Below, in pieces: positions 1 through 5,415 of a stretch of DNA of 6,610 nucleotides. Each line of letters starts with the position of its first letter. Position 1 is the first letter of the stretch. The translations under genes were made by a program, and so were the position numbers. Below the pieces are notes generated by a model. It was not told where the DNA came from and did no database searches. It saw only the letters and a list, made by a program, of their open reading frames with translations. The DNA comes from Bacillota bacterium (GTDB lineage Bacteria > Bacillota > Clostridia > Peptostreptococcales > Anaerovoracaceae): assembly GCA_030527065.1 (NCBI GenBank), contig JAUNBO010000102.1, positions 1-6,610 on the forward strand. The letters are read 5' to 3'.

Positions 1-29
1 AAGGATGCAATCGCAGAGAGGGGTGTGCT
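1..29 (+). promoter_or_regulatory. pyrH leader with ribosome binding site
   Basis: The window opens 29 nt before pyrH. A purine-rich Shine-Dalgarno sequence, AGAGGGG at 17-23, lies 6 nt before the ATG at 30 and supports that start. I see no promoter and no recognisable end of an upstream gene. In related genomes tsf normally precedes pyrH, so this is probably a short intergenic spacer of a longer operon, which is inference from gene order only. Confidence 0.55.
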
Positions 30-734
30 ATGGAACCCAAATATAAAAGGATCATATTGAAGATCAGCGGAGAAGCCCTGGCGGGGAGCAAAGGCTTCGG
101 CCTCAACGAAGAGATGCTGGATATGGTGGCGAGACAGGTGAAGCAGCTCCATGAAATGGGCGTCCAGGTGGCGGTGGTCATAGGCGGCGGGAATTTCTGG
201 AGAGGCCGCTCCAGCAAGAGCATGGACCGGGCCACGGCAGACTACATGGGAATGCTGGCCACCTGCATCAACGGCCTGGCCTTGCAGGACGCCTTCGAGG
301 CCAAGAGCATCCCCACCCGGGTGCAGACAGCCATAGAAATGCGGGAGGTGGCGGAGCCCTACATCCGCCGGCGGGCCATCTCCCATCTGGAAAAAGGGAT
401 CGTGGTGATTTTTTCCGGGGGCACGGGAAACCCCTTCTTTTCCACAGACACCACAGCGGCCCTGCGGGCGGCGGAAATAGAGGCGGATATCATCCTGCTG
501 GCGAAAAAAGTGGACGCGGTGTACAGCGCAGACCCGGCAGAAGACCCAGGCGCCCAAAGATACAGCCGCCTTACCCACAAGGACCTTCTGGACCGGAGCC
601 TGGGAGTGATGGATTCCACCGCCGCCTCCCTCTGCATGGACAATCACATCCCCATCCATGTGTTCGGGCTGGCGGAACCGGATAATGTCATAAAAGCCGT
701 ATGCGGAGAACCCATCGGCACCATCATAGAGTAA
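30..734 (+). CDS. pyrH: UMP kinase (uridylate kinase)
   Basis: Cytosolic bacterial-type UMP kinase of the amino acid kinase family, which phosphorylates UMP to UDP with ATP. It feeds UTP and CTP synthesis and hence UDP-sugars and CDP-lipids. The 234-residue product has the usual family length. Visible motifs are the N-terminal phosphate-binding KISGEALAG (residues 11-19), GGGNFWRG (52-59), DYMGMLATCINGLALQDA (71-88), which covers the UMP-binding and subunit-contact region, and FSGGTGNPFFSTDTTA (128-143), followed by EIEAD and a lysine-rich nucleotide-binding segment. The C-terminus GTIIE is typical. The start at 30 has a good Shine-Dalgarno at 17-23. Frr follows after 16 nt, the standard pyrH-frr pairing, so the two are almost certainly co-transcribed. 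Members of this family are usually hexamers regulated by GTP and UTP, but that cannot be judged here. Nothing is broken or unusual. Confidence 0.97.
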   Translation: MEPKYKRIILKISGEALAGSKGFGLNEEMLDMVARQVKQLHEMGVQVAVVIGGGNFWRGRSSKSMDRATADYMGMLATCINGLALQDAFEAKSIPTRVQTAIEMREVAEPYIRRRAISHLEKGIVVIFSGGTGNPFFSTDTTAALRAAEIEADIILLAKKVDAVYSADPAEDPGAQRYSRLTHKDLLDRSLGVMDSTAASLCMDNHIPIHVFGLAEPDNVIKAVCGEPIGTIIE

Positions 735-750
735 GAAAGGAGACGGAGAA

Positions 751-1305
751 ATGAGTGAGGTAACCGAAACCCTGAAAGGGAAAATGGATAAGACAAAATC
801 CGTGCTGCTGGCGGACCTGAACACAGTGCGGGCAGGCAGGGCCAACCCGGCGCTGCTGGATAAGATCATGGTAGAGTATTACGGCACGCCTACGCCGCTG
901 AAAAACCTCTCCAACATTTCGGCGCCGGACCCCCGGACCCTCATGGTGGCGCCCTTCGATCCCAAGGCCCTCCACGATGTGGAAAAGGCCATCAATATGG
1001 CCAACCTGGGCATCAATCCTTCCAACGACGGCAAGGTCGTCCGCCTGGTCATCCCCCCGGTGACGGAGGAGAGAAGAAAAGAGCTGACCAAGCTGGTGAA
1101 GAAGATGGGAGAGGACGCAAAGGTCGCTCTGAGAAATCTGCGGCGGGACGCCAACGAAGAGCTGAAAAAGCAGGAGAAAAACGGGGAGTTGACAGAGGAC
1201 GATCTGAAGGACGAAATGGATCAGGTCCAGAAGCTGCTGGACAGCGGCATCAAGGACATAGACGGCATCGTGGCCAACAAAGAAAAAGAGATCATGGAGG
1301 TTTAG
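751..1305 (+). CDS. frr: Ribosome recycling factor
   Basis: Ribosome recycling factor acts with EF-G to split the post-termination ribosome into subunits. The 184-residue product is within one residue of the common family length of 185. Family hallmarks are present in order: LNTVRAGRANPALLD (residues 23-37), VEYYGTPTPL (41-50, hinge and domain II entry), the LGINPSNDG segment (86-94), IPPVTEERRKELTKLVKKMG (101-120) and RNLRRDANEELKK (128-140), which holds the conserved arginines of the long three-helix bundle. The C-terminal helix ends in NKEKEIMEV. An AAGGAG Shine-Dalgarno (737-742) sits 8 nt before the ATG. The gene lies 16 nt after pyrH and 2 nt before the next small ORF, whose ribosome binding site is inside the last codons of frr. 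This is an ordinary, intact housekeeping gene. Confidence 0.97.
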   Translation: MSEVTETLKGKMDKTKSVLLADLNTVRAGRANPALLDKIMVEYYGTPTPLKNLSNISAPDPRTLMVAPFDPKALHDVEKAINMANLGINPSNDGKVVRLVIPPVTEERRKELTKLVKKMGEDAKVALRNLRRDANEELKKQEKNGELTEDDLKDEMDQVQKLLDSGIKDIDGIVANKEKEIMEV

Positions 1306-1307
1306 GC

Positions 1308-1553
1308 ATGGGAGAGCGCCCTGAAGCCTGCAGCCTTCGGGAGGAGGCCCCGCCGGATGTGCTGGGGCTGGAGCTGAAAGACGCAGAAGCCCTTTTAAAG
1401 GAGCGCCGCCTGGCGTACCGGACAGAAAAGACGGCTTCTCCCCGGGGCTCCGGGGAGGAGGTGCCGGGAACGGTAAGAGTGGTGCGCCAGCGCGAAACGC
1501 CGGAGGGCCTGCTGCTCACCGTCTGTATGGCTCCGGACGCCTTTCGGGAATGA
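1308..1553 (+). CDS. Small protein resembling a single PASTA repeat
   Basis: I cannot assign a function. This 81-residue ORF starts 2 nt after frr, with GGAGG at 1296-1300 placed 7 nt before the ATG, so it is very likely translated. There is no signal peptide or membrane segment, so the product should be cytosolic. Residues 15-73 look like a degenerate PASTA repeat: PPDVLGLELKDAEALLKERR matches the usual pattern of Pro-Asp-Val-x-Gly, a helix with A27 and L29-L30, then a strand region. Residues 54-72 (GTVRVVRQRETPEGLLLTV) match the second half, GTV...Q...G...LTV. Known PASTA repeats usually sit outside the membrane on Ser/Thr kinases and penicillin-binding proteins; a lone cytosolic one is atypical. 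It has two cysteines (C8, C73). Its TGA is in frame with uppS, and a 93-nt gap follows. The alternative is an unrelated small alpha/beta protein. That it is a gene is fairly sure; the domain call is tentative. Confidence 0.72.
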   Translation: MGERPEACSLREEAPPDVLGLELKDAEALLKERRLAYRTEKTASPRGSGEEVPGTVRVVRQRETPEGLLLTVCMAPDAFRE

Positions 1554-1560
1554 GTCCGGA
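1532..1560 (+). other. Stem-loop spanning the stop codon of the small ORF
   Basis: TCCGGAC (1532-1538) and GTCCGGA (1554-1560) form a perfect 7-bp inverted repeat with a 15-nt loop that contains the TGA stop at 1551-1553. No U-run follows, so it is not an intrinsic terminator. It could protect an mRNA end or influence translation near the stop. In GC-rich DNA a 7-bp match can also arise by chance. Confidence 0.4.
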
Positions 1561-1573
1561 TGGAATGGATAGA

Positions 1574-1598
1574 GGCGGCTTCTTCCAAAGGAGCCGTC
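1574..1598 (+). other. Stem-loop in the uppS leader, possible weak attenuator
   Basis: GGCGGCTTCT (1574-1583) pairs with AGGAGCCGTC (1589-1598) over 10 bp, including two G-U pairs, with a 5-nt loop. The following sequence, TTGCGTTGTAGTTG, is T-rich but interrupted, so this would be a weak intrinsic terminator at best. It lies in the only sizeable gap before uppS. Regulation by attenuation is inference; no T-box, riboswitch consensus or leader peptide was recognised. Confidence 0.4.
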
Positions 1599-1617
1599 TT
1601 GCGTTGTAGTTGCGGCA

Positions 1618-1639
1618 GGAACGTCTTTCGTTCCGGGAG
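1618..1639 (+). promoter_or_regulatory. Hairpin abutting the uppS ribosome binding site
   Basis: GGAACG (1618-1623) and CGTTCC (1629-1634) form a perfect 6-bp hairpin with loop TCTTT. It ends directly before GGGAG (1635-1639), the Shine-Dalgarno that serves the ATG at 1647 with a 7-nt spacer. GGGAG is only 1 nt from the in-frame ATG at 1641, which makes 1647 the better start. Stacking or breathing of this hairpin could modulate ribosome access, which is inference. Confidence 0.5.
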
Positions 1640-1646
1640 TATGGTT

Positions 1647-2366
1647 ATGGAGAAGCAGTTGGATCCCCGGCGGATGCCGGCCCATGTGGCCATTGTGATG
1701 GACGGCAACGGCCGCTGGGCCAAGGGGCGGGGCCTGCCCCGGGCGGCAGGCCACCGGGCGGGCATGGAGGCGCTGAAGGAGATCGTGAAGCGCTCGGACG
1801 TGCTGGGCATAAAGCACCTGACGGTATACGCCTTTTCCTCGGAGAACTGGAAACGGTCCCGGGAGGAAGTGAACGGTATCTTCCGGCTGCTGGTGGTCTA
1901 TGTGGAAAAGGAGCTGGCGGAGCTCCACGCCAACAACGTGCGGGTGAGCATTCTGGGAGAGTGGCGGGAGTTGCCCCGGGAGGCCGTGGAGGCCCTGGAG
2001 CGGGCCCTGGAGACCACCAAAGACAATACGGGGCTTCAGTTTCACATCGCCCTGAACTACGGAGCCCGGAACGAGATCGTAAGGGCGGCCCGGACCCTGG
2101 CGGCCCAGGCTGCGGAGGGGCGGATCGCCCCTGAAGAAATAGACGGGGAGCGGTTTTCGGCCTGCCTCTACACGGCGGGGATCCCGGACCCGGACCTGCT
2201 GATCCGCACCAGCGGAGAAGAACGTCTCAGCAACTATCTGTTGTGGCAGTGCGCCTACAGCGAATTCGTCTTTATGGACACCCTCTGGCCGGACTTTACG
2301 CCGGAGCGCCTGGAAGAGGCCCTGGGGGAATATCAGCGGCGGGAGCGCCGCTTCGGAGGAAGATAG
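1647..2366 (+). CDS. uppS: Undecaprenyl diphosphate synthase (isoprenyl transferase)
   Basis: Cis-prenyltransferase that condenses farnesyl diphosphate with isopentenyl diphosphate into undecaprenyl diphosphate, the carrier for peptidoglycan and other wall polymers. It normally acts at the inner face of the membrane. With the start at 1647 the product has 239 residues. It begins MEKQLDP before MPAHVAIVMDGNGRWAKGRG, where D19 is the expected catalytic aspartate. Further motifs are GHRAG (35-39), YAFSSENWKRS (61-71), NYGARNEI (137-144) and PDLLIRTSGEERLSN (182-196), with R187 and R193 for IPP binding, and E206 in AYSEFVF. The frame is open upstream to an ATG at 1560, but that start lacks a Shine-Dalgarno and would add 29 residues unlike the family. 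The ATG at 1641 is too close to GGGAG. CdsA starts 3 nt after the stop, indicating co-transcription. Function is secure; the start is likely. Confidence 0.95.
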   Translation: MEKQLDPRRMPAHVAIVMDGNGRWAKGRGLPRAAGHRAGMEALKEIVKRSDVLGIKHLTVYAFSSENWKRSREEVNGIFRLLVVYVEKELAELHANNVRVSILGEWRELPREAVEALERALETTKDNTGLQFHIALNYGARNEIVRAARTLAAQAAEGRIAPEEIDGERFSACLYTAGIPDPDLLIRTSGEERLSNYLLWQCAYSEFVFMDTLWPDFTPERLEEALGEYQRRERRFGGR

Positions 2367-2369
2367 AGA

Positions 2370-3191
2370 ATGAAAACCCGTATCTTATCGGCCTGCATCA
2401 TGCTGCCTCTGCTGGCCCTCGTGTTCCTGGGGGGAAAGGTCCTGCTGGTGGCCTGCTTCGTCATCGGACTCATGGGCGTAGGGGAGTTTTACAGAGGCTT
2501 TGAAGCCCTGGGGGTGAAGCCCTGCCGGTGGATCGGCTACCTTTCGGCCCTGGCTCTGGCAGGGGTGGGGCTTTTCCACGGGAGCTACCCGGACCGGGTC
2601 ATGGAATACCAGCTTTACTTCGTCTGGTTTTTCGCCGTGGTGCTGGCCTCCCTGCTGTACCTGTTTTCCATAGAAAAACGGCAGCCGGCAGACGCCGCCG
2701 CCACCATCACCGGCGCCTTTTACGTGGTGTTTTTTTCCTACCATGTGGTCCTGGTGGACCAGTCGGCGGCCCCGGTCCTGGTGTGGCTCATCTTCCTCTC
2801 CGCTTTTGGCACGGACATCATGGCATATTTTACCGGCGTGGCCATAGGAAAGCATAAGCTCTGTCCTAAAATCAGCCCCAAAAAGACCATAGAGGGTTCT
2901 ATAGGTGGGATTTTAGGCAGCGTGATCCTCTGCGGCCTTTTCGGCTGGTTCTTTGCGGAGGAATATTTCGTCCACTGCCTCGTCGTCGGCGGCCTGGGCG
3001 GCGTGATCTCCCAGCTGGGGGACCTGACGGCCTCCATTTTCAAGCGCAAGATGGGGATAAAGGATTACGGGAACCTGATCCCCGGCCACGGGGGGATCCT
3101 GGACCGCTTCGACAGCGTCCTGTTCACTGCGCCCATGGTCTATTATTACATCGTCTTCGTTCTGGGCTTCGGAGCGGGGTACCCGGTATGA
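2370..3191 (+). CDS. cdsA: Phosphatidate cytidylyltransferase (CDP-diglyceride synthase)
   Basis: Integral membrane enzyme that converts phosphatidic acid and CTP to CDP-diacylglycerol, the branch point for phosphatidylglycerol, cardiolipin and other phospholipids. The 273-residue product is strongly hydrophobic. Membrane segments are apparent at about residues 5-22, 24-40, 53-70, 82-100, 112-130, 134-155, 178-195, 200-216 and 250-270. The CDP-diglyceride synthase signature is complete at residues 222-248: S222, K225-R226, K231-D232, H240-G241-G242, D245-R246 and D248. The SAFGTDIMAYFTG (144-156) and SPKKTIEGSIGG (169-180) motifs, also typical of the family, are intact. GGAGGA (2355-2360), inside the end of uppS, lies 9 nt before the ATG. 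Dxr begins within the stop codon (ATGA overlap). It is an ordinary family member of normal size. Confidence 0.96.
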   Translation: MKTRILSACIMLPLLALVFLGGKVLLVACFVIGLMGVGEFYRGFEALGVKPCRWIGYLSALALAGVGLFHGSYPDRVMEYQLYFVWFFAVVLASLLYLFSIEKRQPADAAATITGAFYVVFFSYHVVLVDQSAAPVLVWLIFLSAFGTDIMAYFTGVAIGKHKLCPKISPKKTIEGSIGGILGSVILCGLFGWFFAEEYFVHCLVVGGLGGVISQLGDLTASIFKRKMGIKDYGNLIPGHGGILDRFDSVLFTAPMVYYYIVFVLGFGAGYPV

Positions 3192-4327
3192 AGCGCCTTC
3201 TGATCCTGGGGTCCACCGGCTCCATCGGCAGCCAGGCCCTGGATGTGGTGCGGCGGAGGCCGGAGGAATTTTCGGTGGCGGGCCTTTCCTGCGGGAAGAA
3301 TCTGGATCTCCTTCGCCGGCAGATAGAGGAATTCAGGCCGGAGGCGGTCTGCGTGGAGGAGCAGTCGGATGGGGCCTCTCTGCAGAGGGAGTTTCCCCGG
3401 CTTCAGGTGCTCTGGGGGGCAGAGGGCCTGAGGGAGCTGGCCGCCGCCGCTCCCTGTGAGATGGTCCTGAACGCCCTGGTGGGAATGAGGGGCCTGGCCC
3501 CTACCCTGGCTGCCATAGAGGCGGGGAAAGACGTGGCCCTGGCCAACAAGGAAACCCTGGTGACAGGGGGGCGGCTGGTGATGGAAGCCGCGGCCCGGAA
3601 TGGTGCGGCCCTGCTGCCGGTGGACAGCGAGCACAGCGCCATCTTCCAATGCCTGCAGGGGCAGGAGGCCAAAAGCCTCCGGCGCATTTTCCTGACGGCC
3701 TCCGGGGGCCCTTTCCGGGGCCGGAGCCTGGAAGAGCTGAAAGACGTCACTCCGGCCCGGGCCCTGAAGCACCCCAACTGGTCCATGGGGGCCAAGATCA
3801 CCATCGATTCTGCCACCATGATGAACAAGGGGCTGGAGATGATAGAGGCCTGCTGGCTTTTTGGCGTTGCTCCCGGCCAGGTGACGGTGGTGGTCCATCC
3901 CGAAAGCATCGTCCACTCCATGGTGGAGTTTCAGGACCGGTCCGTCATTGCGCAGCTGGGGGTCCCGGACATGCGGCTGCCCATCGCTTACGCTCTTTCC
4001 TATCCCCGGCGGATGGAAAACAGCTTTGTGGAAGGGCTGGACCCCTTTGCTCCGGGGACGCTGCATTTTGAGCGGCCGGACTTCTCCACCTTCCGCTGCC
4101 TGGCCCTGGCCTATGAAGCCATGGAAGCCGGCGGCGGGGCGCCGGTGGTCCTGAACGCCGCCAACGAGGTCCTGGTGGCGCAATTTCTGGAAGGACGCAT
4201 CAGTTTTACGGACATTCAGAATACAATAGAAAAGGTCTTGGAAGAATACAGGCCGGAGGGGGAACTGTCCCTGGAAGAAATTCTGGAGCTGGACAGAAAA
4301 ATCAGGGGGGATTTAGAGAAATGCTGA
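3188..4327 (+). CDS. dxr: 1-deoxy-D-xylulose 5-phosphate reductoisomerase
   Basis: Cytosolic NADPH-dependent enzyme that rearranges and reduces 1-deoxy-D-xylulose 5-phosphate to 2-C-methyl-D-erythritol 4-phosphate, the committed step of the MEP isoprenoid pathway. The 379-residue length is normal. An N-terminal Rossmann motif GSTGSIGSQALDV occupies residues 8-20. LANKETLVTGG (118-128) is intact. The divalent-metal ligands are D146 and E148 in PVDSEHSAIFQ and E217 in MNKGLE. Substrate-binding residues corresponding to the E. coli set are S172, W198 in the flexible loop KHPNWSMG, H195, S208, N213 and K214. The ATG overlaps the cdsA stop by 4 nt. The nearest purine-rich site, GGAG (3171-3174), is 13 nt away, so translational coupling to cdsA is likely. 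The 3' end overlaps rseP by 7 nt. Confidence 0.97.
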   Translation: MKRLLILGSTGSIGSQALDVVRRRPEEFSVAGLSCGKNLDLLRRQIEEFRPEAVCVEEQSDGASLQREFPRLQVLWGAEGLRELAAAAPCEMVLNALVGMRGLAPTLAAIEAGKDVALANKETLVTGGRLVMEAAARNGAALLPVDSEHSAIFQCLQGQEAKSLRRIFLTASGGPFRGRSLEELKDVTPARALKHPNWSMGAKITIDSATMMNKGLEMIEACWLFGVAPGQVTVVVHPESIVHSMVEFQDRSVIAQLGVPDMRLPIAYALSYPRRMENSFVEGLDPFAPGTLHFERPDFSTFRCLALAYEAMEAGGGAPVVLNAANEVLVAQFLEGRISFTDIQNTIEKVLEEYRPEGELSLEEILELDRKIRGDLEKC

Positions 4328-5328
4328 CTGCCGTTTACGCCATTGTGATATTTTGTCTTTTGATCTTTGTCCACGAGTTTGGGCATTTCATCACGGCCAG
4401 AGCCGTGGGGATAAAGGTGAATGAGTTTTCTCTGGGCATGGGGCCCAAGCTTTTGCAGTTCGGAAAAAAGGAGACCCGCTATTCGCTCCGGGCCTTTCCC
4501 ATAGGCGGCTATGTGAAGATGGAGGGGGAGGACGAGGATTCCCAGGACCCCAGGGCCTTCAACAACAAGTCCGCCCCGGCCAGAGCCCTGGTGATGGCGG
4601 CGGGCTCCATTATGAATGTGGTCCTGGCGGTGGTGATCGTGGCGATTATGGCCATGGTCCTGGGGGTCTACACCACCACCCTGGGGTCGGTGTCGCCGGG
4701 GAGCCCGGCGGAGCTGGCGGGCCTTCAGGCCGGGGATAAGGTGGTGGAGATCGACGGGGAAAGGACGACTTCCTGGTCCCAGGTCACGGGGATCATCTCT
4801 GCCAGCGAGGGGGAGGAAATGTCCTTTGTGGTGAAGCGGGACGGGGAAAGGCTGACCCTTTCCTGCGCCGCCGCTTACGATGAAGAGCAGGGGCGCTGGC
4901 TTCTGGGGATCACCACTCAGGTGAGCCACGGGCCCTTCCGGGGGCTGGCCGCCGGCGTCACCGGCTGCTGGGACATCATGGCGGCCATGGTGGAATATCT
5001 GGGCCAGCTTTTCACAGGGCACGGCTCCATGGAGGATCTGGTGGGGCCCGTGGGGATCGTCAGCCTCATAGGGGACCAGGCCAGGCAGGGCTTCCTCTAC
5101 ATCGTCAACTTCACCGCTCTTATCAGCCTGAACCTGGCCATCATCAACATGCTGCCCCTGCCGGCGCTGGACGGGGGGCGGCTCCTGTTCCTGGTGATCC
5201 GGCTGTTCACCGGCAGGGCCATCAGCGACGAAACGGAGGGGAAGATCCATTTCATCGGCCTCATGCTCCTCTTCGCCCTGATGATCTATCTGGTGGTGCA
5301 GGACGTAGACCGCTTCATCTTCAATTAG
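4321..5328 (+). CDS. rseP: Site-2 intramembrane zinc metalloprotease, RseP/RasP type (M50)
   Basis: Membrane-embedded M50 protease. Family members cleave anti-sigma factors and remnant signal peptides within the bilayer; the substrate here is unknown. The 335-residue product has the zinc motif HEFGH at residues 18-22 in the first membrane segment (about 5-25), and the third ligand region NMLPLPALDGGR at 276-287 with D284. A conserved IGGYVKMEGE loop (61-70), a second membrane segment (about 92-116), one PDZ domain (about 118-198, with AGLQAGDKVVEIDG) and C-terminal membrane segments (about 258-280 and 310-327) follow, with GPVGI at 242-246. It is shorter than the two-PDZ E. coli RseP and like the compact single-PDZ Clostridia forms. 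AGGGGGGA (4304-4311) lies 9 nt before the ATG, which overlaps the end of dxr by 7 nt. An 87-nt gap with a large hairpin follows. Confidence 0.95.
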   Translation: MLTAVYAIVIFCLLIFVHEFGHFITARAVGIKVNEFSLGMGPKLLQFGKKETRYSLRAFPIGGYVKMEGEDEDSQDPRAFNNKSAPARALVMAAGSIMNVVLAVVIVAIMAMVLGVYTTTLGSVSPGSPAELAGLQAGDKVVEIDGERTTSWSQVTGIISASEGEEMSFVVKRDGERLTLSCAAAYDEEQGRWLLGITTQVSHGPFRGLAAGVTGCWDIMAAMVEYLGQLFTGHGSMEDLVGPVGIVSLIGDQARQGFLYIVNFTALISLNLAIINMLPLPALDGGRLLFLVIRLFTGRAISDETEGKIHFIGLMLLFALMIYLVVQDVDRFIFN

Positions 5329-5399
5329 GGTTGCTTTTCACGGGGGCGCCAGGGGGACGTCCGGCAAACCGTCCCCCTGGCACCCCATCAAAAGCAACC
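5329..5399 (+). repeat. Long intergenic palindrome (REP-like hairpin) between rseP and ispG
   Basis: This 71-nt inverted repeat begins right after the rseP stop and ends 4 nt before the ispG ribosome binding site. Outer arms GGTTGCTTTT (5329-5338) and AAAAGCAACC (5390-5399) match perfectly over 10 bp. Inner arms GCCAGGGGGACG (5348-5359) and CGTCCCCCTGGC (5370-5381) match perfectly over 12 bp around a 10-nt loop. Between them a further GGGG/CCCC helix is possible, with a small internal loop. It is not a typical terminator, because the T-run is at the 5' outer side and A-run at the 3' side. The G-run plus GACGGTT-type core, read on the minus strand, resembles dispersed palindromic repeats I recall from Clostridia intergenic regions, possibly of the kind spread by RAYT-type transposases; that link is recollection, not proven here. 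A partial inverted copy lies at 6551-6571. Confidence 0.85.
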
Positions 5400-5415
5400 A
5401 ATCAGGAGAGAGAGT

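Noticed and set aside
1551..1598. Selenocysteine insertion (TGA plus downstream hairpin)
   Set aside because: The hairpin is near a TGA, but UppS and PASTA proteins are not selenoproteins and no SECIS-like loop signature is apparent.
1599..1650. Internal promoter before uppS
   Set aside because: No credible pair of -35 and -10 boxes at proper spacing was found in this stretch.
1395..2045. Minus-strand open frame across the small ORF and uppS
   Set aside because: It overlaps well-supported forward genes, lacks a recognisable domain and has an antisense-like composition.
3146..4183. 345-codon open frame on the minus strand opposite dxr
   Set aside because: Shadow of dxr in GC-rich sequence: the forward frame carries all Dxr catalytic motifs, while the reverse product is a low-complexity His/Gly/Pro/Gln-rich string with no recognisable domain.
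4216..5250. 344-codon open frame on the minus strand opposite rseP
   Set aside because: The reverse translation is rich in His, Gly, Pro and Gln, typical of antisense frames, and the forward strand encodes a complete RseP.
5329..5399. Intrinsic terminator after rseP
   Set aside because: No U-run follows the stem on either strand; the T-run is on the 5' side of the palindrome, so the geometry is wrong for termination.
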